Below are positions 1-8,772 of a stretch of 64,000 bases of DNA, piece by piece. The first letter of the stretch is position 1, and the number at the start of each line of letters is the position of its first letter. Under the pieces are notes generated by a model. That model saw only the letters and a program-made list of their open reading frames with translations, made no database searches and had not been told where the DNA came from. The stretch comes from Haliea sp. E1-2-M8. Its GTDB lineage: Bacteria; Pseudomonadota; Gammaproteobacteria; Pseudomonadales; Halieaceae. The translations under genes were made by a program, and so were the position numbers. The stretch spans positions 62,001 to 126,000 of the forward strand of contig NZ_JAUTDR010000009.1 in NCBI RefSeq assembly GCF_030649675.1, read 5' to 3'.

Positions 1-1
1 C

Positions 2-670
2 GCCGAAACCATGGCGGTGCTGAAACAGCTGCCTTCGTTCTGGTACATCGCCGTGGGCTGTGCGCTCATGGCCTTTGTCGGTTATGGCGTCGGCAACTTC
101 TTTCCCTCCTTCCTGATCCGCAACCATGGCCTCAGCATCGCCCAGGTTGGGGTGGTGCTTGCTCTGGTGTCCGGCATCGGCGGTGCGGTGGGCACCTATC
201 TGGGCGGTTACCTGGGTGATCGCTTTGGCGCTCGCGACCCGCGCTGGTACCTTTGGGTCCCAATGTATGGCGCTCTCATCGCCTTTGGCCCGTACCTCTA
301 TGTGTTGCTCACAGACAACACCACGCACCTGCTGATCATTCTGGTTTTCACCAACATCCTCACCGCGCTGTACCTGGGCCCCTGCATCGCCATGTCCCAC
401 GCCCTGGTGCCGCCGTCAATGCGCGCCCTGACCTCCGCCATCCTGTTCTTCGTGTTGAACATGATCGGGCTTGGCCTCGGCCCCTTTCTCACCGGCCTGA
501 CCAGCGACCTGCTGGCCCCTCGCTTTGGCGACCAGAGCCTGCGCTATGCCATGGTCCTGGCCTCCATGACCGCGCTGGTTGCGATTGCGCTATTCTACCT
601 GGGAGCCCGCAAGTTGCCGGCTGACCTGGCCAAGCGCAAGAGTGACCGGGATGCCCTGGCGGTGGTCTGA
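2..670 (+). CDS. MFS transporter, C-terminal part (gene cut by window start)
   Basis: The reading frame is open from base 2, ahead of the first visible ATG at 11, so the true start lies outside the window. About 220 residues are visible, with roughly six hydrophobic membrane segments separated by short loops. A loop after the second segment (GGYLGDRFGARD) matches the G-x3-D-R-x-G-type cytoplasmic loop of the major facilitator superfamily. A full MFS protein has about 400-450 residues, so this is the second half. It is followed by a regulator, a sulfatase and a TonB receptor on the same strand, so it may import a product of that locus across the inner membrane. The substrate cannot be read from the sequence. 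Confidence 0.85.
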   Translation, partial: AETMAVLKQLPSFWYIAVGCALMAFVGYGVGNFFPSFLIRNHGLSIAQVGVVLALVSGIGGAVGTYLGGYLGDRFGARDPRWYLWVPMYGALIAFGPYLYVLLTDNTTHLLIILVFTNILTALYLGPCIAMSHALVPPSMRALTSAILFFVLNMIGLGLGPFLTGLTSDLLAPRFGDQSLRYAMVLASMTALVAIALFYLGARKLPADLAKRKSDRDALAVV

Positions 671-730
671 AGCTGCGCACCGGCGGCAGCGAACCGTGAT
701 TCTGTCGCCAAGCCGCGCGCGGATCCTGGC

Positions 731-1720
731 GTGACCGCGGCAGCTATTTCACAGGCAGCCCTGGACGCCGCGCGCCAGCGCAATCTGGGACACAGGCTGG
801 TGGCGCTCGCCGATGACTTTTCCGGCAGAGTACTGGCGGCCTATCACCTGCAAGGCTACACCGAGATCCGCCCCGTACACGGGGCTGTCCTGCGCAATCT
901 CGAACTCGGTGGCACCCGGCTCACCGTACTGGCCGCTCGCGCCGGCATCACCCACAGGGCCATGGCCAAACTGGTAGCACCTGTGATGGCCATGGGGCTG
1001 ATCCAGCAGCGACCGGACCCGGAGGATGCACGCGCACGGCTGATCAGCTACACGCCGCGAGGTATCCAGCTGCTGCAACAGTCAAGCGCGATCATTGAAA
1101 GTATCTACCGGGTGTATTCCAGGGCCATCGGCGCCGAGGCCCTGCAAGCCCTCGAGCTGAGACTGTATGAATTCCTGACCGCGCTTGATATTGAGATCAC
1201 GCTCAGTGGCCAGCAGGCCCTGCATTCGGTGCGGCCGGAAAAGCCCCGCAGCAACAGGAAAACCTATGTATCCCACAACATCGGCCGCTATCTGCAGCTG
1301 CTTGGGGATGATTATCACCGACGCTGCGCCCGCATCGTGGAGGCTGCGGGGCACACCGGTGTGCGCATCGACCATCTCGCCGTGGTCAGCCACCTGAGCC
1401 TGAGCGGCATGACCCTGTCGCAACTCTCCGAATCAGCGGGCATTACACTACAGGCTACGGGCAAGCAAGTTGCGTCACTGCAGCGTCTGGGGTATATCAC
1501 TGTGGCGGTAGACTCCCGGGACAAGCGGGTGCGTCGGGTCGCTTTCAGCGCTCAAGGTCACGCTTTCATTGCCGCCTTGCTGGCTGCTTTCGCCAGCATC
1601 GAGGCAGACTACAGCAGCGTTGTCGGTCGGCGGAAGCTCCAGTACCTGCAGACAAGCCTGGCGCACGCCGCCAGCGCTCTCGGCCTCAGCGTGCCACTGT
1701 CCAGTCCGGCGAGGCTTTAA
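731..1720 (+). CDS. Tandem MarR-like transcriptional regulator (two winged-helix domains)
   Basis: This 329-residue protein is about twice the usual MarR length. Residues ~5-150 and ~175-325 each look like one MarR unit: an N-terminal helix, a helix-turn-helix (LTVLAARAGITHRAMAKLV in the first, LSQLSESAGITLQATGKQV in the second) and a charged wing (DPEDARAR and DSRDKRVRR). The start is GTG at 731, with only a weak upstream purine stretch. A single chain with two domains could mimic a MarR dimer. It sits between the MFS gene and the sulfatase on the same strand, so it probably controls this locus. The ligand is unknown. The duplicated fold is read directly; the regulatory role is inferred from the family. 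Confidence 0.8.
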   Translation: MTAAAISQAALDAARQRNLGHRLVALADDFSGRVLAAYHLQGYTEIRPVHGAVLRNLELGGTRLTVLAARAGITHRAMAKLVAPVMAMGLIQQRPDPEDARARLISYTPRGIQLLQQSSAIIESIYRVYSRAIGAEALQALELRLYEFLTALDIEITLSGQQALHSVRPEKPRSNRKTYVSHNIGRYLQLLGDDYHRRCARIVEAAGHTGVRIDHLAVVSHLSLSGMTLSQLSESAGITLQATGKQVASLQRLGYITVAVDSRDKRVRRVAFSAQGHAFIAALLAAFASIEADYSSVVGRRKLQYLQTSLAHAASALGLSVPLSSPARL

Positions 1721-1735
1721 CACGGAGATCATGAA

Positions 1736-4066
1736 ATGAATATTGCCCCAATCGAGCGCAGGCACGGGAGCCACCCGGTTTTACGCCTGGTGCTCGCCTG
1801 CATGCTCCTGTGCGCTGCAGCCAACAACCTGGCAGCGGCGGCCGCAGATCCGGCACCGCAGGTCGAGGTCAGGCGAGCCCCGCCCGACGCACCCAACGTC
1901 GTGGTAATCCTGCTGGACGATGTGGGATTCGGTGCCGCAAGCACCTTTGGTGGCCCCGCCCAAACCCCTACGCTGGAACGACTCGCCCGCTCCGGCCTGC
2001 GCTACAACCGTTTTCACACGACGGCGCTGTGCTCGCCGACGCGAGCCTCCCTGCTCACCGGCCGCGACTCCCATGTCGCCAATGTCGGTGCAGTGATCAA
2101 CTCTTCCAATGCCTACCCGGGCTATCAGGGAGTACTGCAACCCGAGACCGCGACCATCGCCGAAATACTGCGCAGCAGCGGCTACAGCACGGCGTTGTTT
2201 GGCAAATGGCATCTGGTACCCGACTGGGAAGCTTCGCCAATCGGGCCTTTCGACCGCTGGCCCGTGGGCCAGGGCTTCGAGAAGTTCTATGGCTTCCTGG
2301 GCGGCGAGACCGATCAGTTTGAACCCACGCTGTACGAGGGGACCACCGCGGTGCGCCGCCCGCCGGGAGAAAACTATCACCTGACCGAAGATCTGGCGGA
2401 ACAGGCCGTACGCTGGATGAAGTTGCAAAACTCCCTGGCCCCCGAGCGGCCGTTTTTTCTCTACTTTGCGCCCGGCGCCACGCACGCACCGCTGCAGGTT
2501 CCGCAGTCGTGGATCAGCCGCTACCGCGGACAGTTCACCCAGGGTTGGGACACGCTGCGGGAGGACACATTCCAGCGCCAGAAGGCGCTCGGGGTCATTC
2601 CCGCCGATGCGCGCCTGACGCCGCGTCACGAGGGTATTCAGGCCTGGGATAGTCTTGGCTCAAAGGAGCAGATCGTGGCCGCCCGGATGATGGAAGCCTT
2701 CGCCGGTTTCCTGAGTCACACCGACGCCCAGGTCGGCCGGATAGTGGATACCCTGCAAGCGCTCGACCTGTTCGACAACACCCTGTTCATCTATGTGGTC
2801 GGCGACAACGGCGGCGAGGGCGCTGCCGGCAACAAGGGCAGTACCAATTATCTGGGCGCCCTGCAGGGCATGCAGGAACCGCTCTCGCGGCAGCTTGAGC
2901 AACTCGACGACATTGGCGGACCCAACAGCTTTGCCCTGTACCCGGCGGGGTGGGCCTGGGCGACCAACGCCCCCTTCCCCTGGGTCAAGCAGGTTGCCTC
3001 CCACCTCGGCGGAACCCGTACGCCAATGGTTGTAAGCTGGCCACAGCGTATCCGCGACCAGGGCGGGCTGCGCAGCCAGTTCTCCCATGTCAACGACATC
3101 ACGCCCACCATTCTCGACGCTGTTGGCCTGTCGCAGCCTGAGATGGTTGACGGCGCCCGGCAGTTGCCCATGGATGGCGCCAGCCTCTTGCCCAGCTTTG
3201 CCGACCCCGAAGCGCCAGAGCACAAGCTTACCCAGTATTTCGAAGTCCACGGCCATCGCTCGATCTATCACGAAGGATGGCTGGCCTCGGCGCGCCACAG
3301 CATGCTGCCCTGGGATGTCGGCTTGCCGGTGTCTCCCACGCCTTTCGAGGACGACACCTGGGAGCTCTACCATCTGGAACAGGACTTCAGTCAAAGCAGG
3401 GATCTGGCGCAGGAAATGCCTGACAAGTTGCGCACACTGCAGGCGTTGTTTCACAGTGAAGCAGAGCGCGTCGGAATCCTGCCCCTGCGCAACGCGCTGG
3501 CGGTTCGCAGCAGCGCGCCACTGCCCAGCCTGCGCAGCAATCGCGAGCGCTTCACCTTTTACGAAGGCGCGGTCGCGATTCCCGAAAGCGGCGCGCCGGG
3601 CATGGTCAATCGTTCCTGGCAACTGCAGGCTGAAGTGGTGGTTGCCGCGAAAGGCAACAGACCGCCGCAGGGCGTCATTGCAGCGTTGGGCGCGACCGGC
3701 AGCGGCTGGTCCCTGTATCTGGATGGGGACAGCCGACCCGTGTTCGAGTACCGGGTGTTCGAGGTCGCCAGGATCAGGATCGCAGGGCAAGAGCCATTGC
3801 AGCCGGGTGAACAGCGCCTAACACTCGTATTCGACTATGACGGCGGCGGTTACGGCCGGGGCGGACAGTTCACTCTGATGCTGGGTGACGACACCCTGGG
3901 GCAGCAGCGGACACCCGCCACGCCGCCGGGATTCTTTTCCATTGATGAGACCTTCGATATTGGCGTAGACACCGGCTCGCCGGCGGGAAACTACCCTCCG
4001 GGCGCCACTGTCGGTTACCCGCTCGCCGGTGCCCGAATAGGTCGCGTTGAGATCGAACTGCGGTAA
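1736..4066 (+). CDS. Secreted arylsulfatase (sulfatase family, type I)
   Basis: A 776-residue protein with a hydrophobic export signal at residues ~15-37 ending in an Ala-rich stretch. The sulfatase signature C-S-P-T-R is at residues 99-103; Cys99 would be converted to formylglycine by a maturase not present here. The N-terminal metal-binding Asp pair is near residues 61-62 (VVVILLDDVGFG). The GNKGSTN and HLGGTRTP regions match the arylsulfatase A/AtsA fold. The last ~170 residues form a beta-rich tail beyond the catalytic core. GGAG lies about 10 bases before the ATG. It would release sulfate from sulfate esters in the periplasm. The TonB receptor immediately downstream suggests a sulfated substrate is taken up and desulfated. 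The substrate cannot be read. Confidence 0.9.
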   Translation: MNIAPIERRHGSHPVLRLVLACMLLCAAANNLAAAAADPAPQVEVRRAPPDAPNVVVILLDDVGFGAASTFGGPAQTPTLERLARSGLRYNRFHTTALCSPTRASLLTGRDSHVANVGAVINSSNAYPGYQGVLQPETATIAEILRSSGYSTALFGKWHLVPDWEASPIGPFDRWPVGQGFEKFYGFLGGETDQFEPTLYEGTTAVRRPPGENYHLTEDLAEQAVRWMKLQNSLAPERPFFLYFAPGATHAPLQVPQSWISRYRGQFTQGWDTLREDTFQRQKALGVIPADARLTPRHEGIQAWDSLGSKEQIVAARMMEAFAGFLSHTDAQVGRIVDTLQALDLFDNTLFIYVVGDNGGEGAAGNKGSTNYLGALQGMQEPLSRQLEQLDDIGGPNSFALYPAGWAWATNAPFPWVKQVASHLGGTRTPMVVSWPQRIRDQGGLRSQFSHVNDITPTILDAVGLSQPEMVDGARQLPMDGASLLPSFADPEAPEHKLTQYFEVHGHRSIYHEGWLASARHSMLPWDVGLPVSPTPFEDDTWELYHLEQDFSQSRDLAQEMPDKLRTLQALFHSEAERVGILPLRNALAVRSSAPLPSLRSNRERFTFYEGAVAIPESGAPGMVNRSWQLQAEVVVAAKGNRPPQGVIAALGATGSGWSLYLDGDSRPVFEYRVFEVARIRIAGQEPLQPGEQRLTLVFDYDGGGYGRGGQFTLMLGDDTLGQQRTPATPPGFFSIDETFDIGVDTGSPAGNYPPGATVGYPLAGARIGRVEIELR

Positions 4067-4226
4067 CAGGCTGAACATCTGAACCGCCCTCAGCCGCCTG
4101 CCGACTCTACTTGCAATATACGATACCTGGTTTACTATCAGCGGGTGTGAGCGATGCCTGGTTTGGTGGTTGCCGGGGTATCTCACGACGATTCCCGTTT
4201 GACCCGAGCGACCGGAGACCGATGAG

Positions 4227-6620
4227 ATGAATAATAGATATAACAAGCTCAAGCATACCCTGACCCTGGCCAGCTGCTGCCTCGCCGCAGCCCCCAGCCT
4301 GGCCCAACAAGACGCGACGGTACGCACCCAGGTACTGGAAGAAGTCGTTGTCACCGCACAGAAACGCCAGGAAAGCCTGCAGGAGACGCCGATTGCAGTC
4401 TCCGCCTTCGACATTGGTGCGCTGCAGCAAATAGGCGTCGGGGAGCCTGGCGATGTTGCCCTCTATACGCCCAACCTGGAGATCCGCAAACCGCCGGGCA
4501 GCTCCGATAATTACGGCTACAGCATGCGCGGCATGTCCTCCACCGACCCCTCCCTGTTGACCGAACCGACTGTGGGCCTGTACGCCGACGGTGTCTATAT
4601 CGCGCGGATATCCGGAGCGTCGTTCGATACCGTCAACCTCGAGCGCATAGAGGTCCTGCGCGGTCCCCAGGGAACCCTGTACGGGCGCAACGCCATTGGT
4701 GGTGCCATCAATCTGGTAACACGCAAGCCCGGTGAAGAGTTTGGCTTCAGCCAGAAACTTTCTGTCGGCAACTATGACTACTTCCGCAGTGAAACCTCGG
4801 TCGATACGGGGATGTATGGGGACTTTGCCGCGACCCTGTCCTACACCCACTGGACCCGGGAAGGCTGGCTCGACAATTCCGAGGCAGACAACAAACTGGG
4901 GGAGACCAAAAAGTCCGAGGCGGCGCGGTTCGCTCTACGCTGGCAACCGAACGACGCCCTGACCGCGGACTATGTATTCGATTATTCGGATCGGGACAGC
5001 AACGGTGCCATTGTACAGCTGGTTCATATCCGGCCCTTCCAGGCAGGCCTGGGCGGCCCGATCTATGCCCAGGCCGCGGCGGTGGCTTCGCCGCGGCGCC
5101 AGAGCAGCCTGCCCATGCCGTTTTCGGATACGGCAGCCAACTGGTCAACCATCAGGGGCCATGCCCTCACCGTGGAATGGGCCAGCGACAGCTTCACCCT
5201 GAAGTCCATCACCGCCTATCGCGACTGGGATTCGGGAACAACAGAAAACGAATACGGCAGCTTCCCTTCAGACGGGGTAAACGTGCTCAACGGGATGGGC
5301 GGCGTTATTCCCGCAGGTGAGTATGTCCCGCTGTTTATCGCCAGCCGCGACAGCAAGCAGGACCAGTTCACCCAGGAGTTCCAGATGCTGGGCACGGCGC
5401 TGAATGAGCGCCTGCAATACACTCTGGGCCTGTATTACTTCGAGGAGGAAACCTACGAGGACAACCCACAGTCTTTCGTGCTACCCGCCATTTTTGCCTA
5501 TGGTGGACTGGATCAGGGGACGCAATCCTTCCTCTGCCAGGACCCGACCTTTGCCGACCCACTGGCCTGTTTCGGCAAGGATACCTTGCTCGGAACGCCC
5601 GTGTTTGTCTACGGCGCTGACAACGACTCAGTGGCGGCCTACAGCCAGTTGACCTACGCTGCGACTGAACAGGTGGATGTCACCGTGGGCCTGCGCTATA
5701 CCCGCGACAACAAGACCGCGTTCCTGCGCAATTCGAACATTCAGCGCAATGAAGGCATCGAAGAAGTCGTTGGCGATGACTCCTGGTCCAATGTGACCCC
5801 GGCTCTCACCGTCAGCTATGCACCGAGTGACACGCTTAACACCTATTTCACTCTCTCCCGGGGGTTCCGCTCAGGCGGCTTCAATGCCCGTGCCGCAAGC
5901 TCCAGCGCCTTCGCCACACCGTTCGACGAGGAGAACGTAACCTCCTACGAGTTGGGGGTGAAGTCCGACCTGTGGCAGCAAAAGCTGCGGCTCAACGCGG
6001 CCCTCTTCCACTATGTCTACGAAGACAAGCAGGTAACCCAGTTTGAGGCTGGCTCCGGTGGCGCCTCGTCCATTATCGCCAATGCCGGGAAAACGGAAGC
6101 CATGGGCGTGGAGCTCGAGGCCGCCCTGATTCCCGTCACCGGGCTGTTGCTGAAGGCCAGTTACGGCTTCATAGACAACGACATCAAGGAGTTCGACACC
6201 ACGCCCAGCAATCCGGTGACCGGCGTCGGGAGTGGCACGGAAAACGTCGATATCTCCGACATAGCCGAGACGATCCATACACCGCGGCACAATGCCAGCC
6301 TGATCGCCGAGTACACCTTCGAGCCATTCTCTTTCGGCCAGCTGGTGTTGCAGGCGGATGCCTCCTACAACAGTGAGCGCTATTTTCACCCCATCAACAA
6401 CCTGTACGACTCCGCGGGCAAGCAGACGCTGATCAACGCCCGCGCAAGCCTGACGAATATCGAGGTCGGCTCCGGTTCGCTGCGTGTCTCTGCCTGGGGC
6501 AAGAATCTGGCGGACAAGGGCTATCGGGAATGGGGCATTGATTTCGGAGCCCTCGGCTTCGCCACCGACTCGTTCATCTTGCCGCGCATGTACGGGCTGG
6601 ATGTCGTCTACGAGTTTTAA
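4227..6620 (+). CDS. TonB-dependent outer-membrane receptor
   Basis: A 797-residue protein with a signal peptide (about residues 1-27, ending in SLAQQ), a plug domain beginning EEVVVTAQKRQESLQETP, the plug motif LRGPQGTLYGRNAIGGAIN, and a long beta-barrel ending in an aromatic residue (VVYEF), as expected for outer-membrane insertion. This plug style is typical of the large receptor families of Halieaceae, sphingomonads and Caulobacter that take up non-siderophore substrates. A 160-base gap separates it from the sulfatase, so it may have its own promoter. Downstream genes follow closely. The ligand cannot be deduced; the neighbouring sulfatase hints at a sulfated organic compound. Confidence 0.93.
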   Translation: MNNRYNKLKHTLTLASCCLAAAPSLAQQDATVRTQVLEEVVVTAQKRQESLQETPIAVSAFDIGALQQIGVGEPGDVALYTPNLEIRKPPGSSDNYGYSMRGMSSTDPSLLTEPTVGLYADGVYIARISGASFDTVNLERIEVLRGPQGTLYGRNAIGGAINLVTRKPGEEFGFSQKLSVGNYDYFRSETSVDTGMYGDFAATLSYTHWTREGWLDNSEADNKLGETKKSEAARFALRWQPNDALTADYVFDYSDRDSNGAIVQLVHIRPFQAGLGGPIYAQAAAVASPRRQSSLPMPFSDTAANWSTIRGHALTVEWASDSFTLKSITAYRDWDSGTTENEYGSFPSDGVNVLNGMGGVIPAGEYVPLFIASRDSKQDQFTQEFQMLGTALNERLQYTLGLYYFEEETYEDNPQSFVLPAIFAYGGLDQGTQSFLCQDPTFADPLACFGKDTLLGTPVFVYGADNDSVAAYSQLTYAATEQVDVTVGLRYTRDNKTAFLRNSNIQRNEGIEEVVGDDSWSNVTPALTVSYAPSDTLNTYFTLSRGFRSGGFNARAASSSAFATPFDEENVTSYELGVKSDLWQQKLRLNAALFHYVYEDKQVTQFEAGSGGASSIIANAGKTEAMGVELEAALIPVTGLLLKASYGFIDNDIKEFDTTPSNPVTGVGSGTENVDISDIAETIHTPRHNASLIAEYTFEPFSFGQLVLQADASYNSERYFHPINNLYDSAGKQTLINARASLTNIEVGSGSLRVSAWGKNLADKGYREWGIDFGALGFATDSFILPRMYGLDVVYEF

Positions 6621-6643
6621 CCATACACCTACGGAGCGTAAAA

Positions 6644-7891
6644 ATGCAGGGAAGCAACAATCCCATCAATACCCCGGAGCAGCGCCAGCATGAACTACTG
6701 GCGCTGAGCTATTATCAGCACCCGGACATCGTCGCCGCCCGGGAGCAGGTGCGCGAGTTCTGGCTTGAGCACGCGGCTCCCAGCGCAACCATGCGCAGCT
6801 GCTTCGACTGGGCCTTCGAGGAAGTGATGTTCGGTGCCACGGTGTGGGCGCTGAACCAGGACCCGCTGTACCCGAAGGTCATTACCATCAGTCGGCTGCC
6901 CCACCGGCTCGCTGGCCAGGACATTCCCGGCAGCCGCTGGGGGATCGACAACCCCGACTCTATCTACCGGGTAATACCGGTGAGCCACGAATATCGCTAC
7001 CTGATCCGCGGCCGGGTCGCCGAGCAACGGCTGGTGGAAAACTACTTCACGCTGTGGGGGCCGGAGATGCAGACCCTCGGCCTGCTCGATGGCAAGGACC
7101 TGGTGGTCGACGCCGACGGGCGCTTCGAGGTGACCGTGGACGCCAGCGCCGCGGATGGACGCCGCAACCATGTGCAGACGCCCCCCGGTAGCCACGAGTT
7201 CTATATTCGCGATGTGATTGCCAACTGGGGCTCTGATCGGGCCAACGAACTGTCGATCGAATTGCTGGAGCCCGCGCCCCCGCGTCAGCCCTTCAGCGAG
7301 GCGGAGAACCTGGAGCGGGTCAAGACCTACATGCAGCGCTGGGCGGAATCCACCACCCGCTGGAACCGGCAGGCAATGGACGGCCCGGTCAACGCCTTCG
7401 AGTTCACCATCGACCGCGACAGCGACGGTGCCCTGCGCAACCAGATTTATATCATGGGTTATTTCCGGCTGCCCGACCCAGACACCGCCATGGTGCTGGA
7501 CGTCAACCTCGGTGGCGCCGACTACTTTATCGCGCCCATCACCAATATCTGGGGTACCAGCAACCAGATCACCGACCGCACCGGCTGCCTGAACCGGCAC
7601 CAGTCCCGCGCCAATCCGGACGGGACCTACACCTTCGTCCTCAGCCTGCGGGACCCGGGTGTGCATAACTGGCTGGATCCTTCGGATCTCGACGAGGGCA
7701 TCCTGACCCTGCGCTGGGCAGAGTTCGCCGACGGCACGCCCGGCGCCGACCTTGGCGTGCGCCAGCGTCTGGTAGCGCTGAACCAGCTGCAACAAGAGCT
7801 GAGCGGAAAACATCACTGGCTGACACCCGGGGAGCGGCAACAGCAGTTGGAAAAAAGGGCACAGAGTTACGCCTGGCGGCTGGAGGAATAA
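6644..7891 (+). CDS. Uncharacterised protein with a DUF1214-like C-terminal region
   Basis: A 415-residue protein without a signal peptide or membrane segment. I do not recognise the N-terminal two thirds. Residues ~270-355 (a segment ending in DPGVHNWLD, then EGILTLRW) resemble the DUF1214 pattern of a DG-x-Y-T-F strand followed by NWL and an L-x-L-R strand. It begins 23 bases after the receptor and ends 1 base before the SDR, so it is almost certainly in the same operon. Catalytic residues cannot be identified. DUF1214 proteins are common beside receptors and sulfatases in environmental proteobacteria, but their biochemical role is unknown. Confidence is high that it is a gene and low for the family. 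Confidence 0.6.
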   Translation: MQGSNNPINTPEQRQHELLALSYYQHPDIVAAREQVREFWLEHAAPSATMRSCFDWAFEEVMFGATVWALNQDPLYPKVITISRLPHRLAGQDIPGSRWGIDNPDSIYRVIPVSHEYRYLIRGRVAEQRLVENYFTLWGPEMQTLGLLDGKDLVVDADGRFEVTVDASAADGRRNHVQTPPGSHEFYIRDVIANWGSDRANELSIELLEPAPPRQPFSEAENLERVKTYMQRWAESTTRWNRQAMDGPVNAFEFTIDRDSDGALRNQIYIMGYFRLPDPDTAMVLDVNLGGADYFIAPITNIWGTSNQITDRTGCLNRHQSRANPDGTYTFVLSLRDPGVHNWLDPSDLDEGILTLRWAEFADGTPGADLGVRQRLVALNQLQQELSGKHHWLTPGERQQQLEKRAQSYAWRLEE

Positions 7892-7892
7892 C

Positions 7893-8738
7893 ATGCCGAC
7901 GCTAAAAGACTCTGTCTGGCTCATCTCGGGCTGCTCCACCGGTTTTGGCCGGGAGATCGCGCTCGCTGCGCTGGAGGGCGGCGCCCTGGTCGCGGTAACC
8001 GCGCGCAACCCGACCTCGGTCGCGGACATCTGTGAACGTTTTCCCGAGCAGGCGATTGCCCTGCAACTTGATGTCGGGTCTACAGAGGACATTGCAGTCT
8101 GTGTCGCCGCCACGCTCGCCCGTTTTGGCCGCATCGACGCGCTGGTCAACAACGCGGGCTACGGCTATGTGGCAGCCATCGAGGAGGGTGAGGAAGACGC
8201 GGTGCGCGCCTTGTTCGATATCAACTTTTTCGGCGCCCTGGCACTGACCCGCGCCGTGCTGCCGGTGATGCGTCGCCAGGGCAGCGGCCACATCATCAAC
8301 AATTCCTCCCAGGCCGGCATCATGGCCAACCCGGGTACCGGCTACTACAGTGCCTCCAAGTATGCCCTGGAAGGCTTGATGGAGGCACTGCAGAAAGAAG
8401 TGAGCCCCCTGGGCATCCGCGTCACCTCGGTGCAACCGGGCGCTTTCCGCACCGATTGGTCGGGCCGCTCCATGCAGCGCTCCGGGGTCAGCATCGATGA
8501 CTACAAACATGTGCATAAGCGACTGGACATGATTGCGGCCATCGACGGCAAGCAGCCGGGCGATCCAGTGCGGGCGGCGCAGATTTTCGTCGACCTGTAC
8601 ACTATGCCGGAAGCACCGGCACAACTGGTGCTGGGGGCAGGAGCCCTGGCGACTTACCGGGATAAACTGAGGGACGTCAGCGCCGGGCTGGATCGGCTGG
8701 AAACGCTCACCACGGCGGCCGACTATCCCGCCGCTTAA
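7893..8738 (+). CDS. Short-chain dehydrogenase/reductase (SDR)
   Basis: A 281-residue classical SDR. The nucleotide-binding motif SGCSTGFGREIA is at residues ~12-23, NNAGYGY near 85, a catalytic Ser in INNSSQAG, and Y-x3-K in YYSASKYALEG near residue 155. It begins one base after the stop of the preceding gene, implying translational coupling. The STGFG variant and the ~280-residue length match the oxidoreductase subgroup that includes retinol/steroid-type and broad alcohol dehydrogenases. It would oxidise or reduce a hydroxyl/carbonyl group on whatever this locus imports. The substrate is unknown. Confidence 0.88.
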   Translation: MPTLKDSVWLISGCSTGFGREIALAALEGGALVAVTARNPTSVADICERFPEQAIALQLDVGSTEDIAVCVAATLARFGRIDALVNNAGYGYVAAIEEGEEDAVRALFDINFFGALALTRAVLPVMRRQGSGHIINNSSQAGIMANPGTGYYSASKYALEGLMEALQKEVSPLGIRVTSVQPGAFRTDWSGRSMQRSGVSIDDYKHVHKRLDMIAAIDGKQPGDPVRAAQIFVDLYTMPEAPAQLVLGAGALATYRDKLRDVSAGLDRLETLTTAADYPAA

Positions 8739-8772
8739 GCCTGTAGCCTTACCGATAACAAGAGGAGTCACG

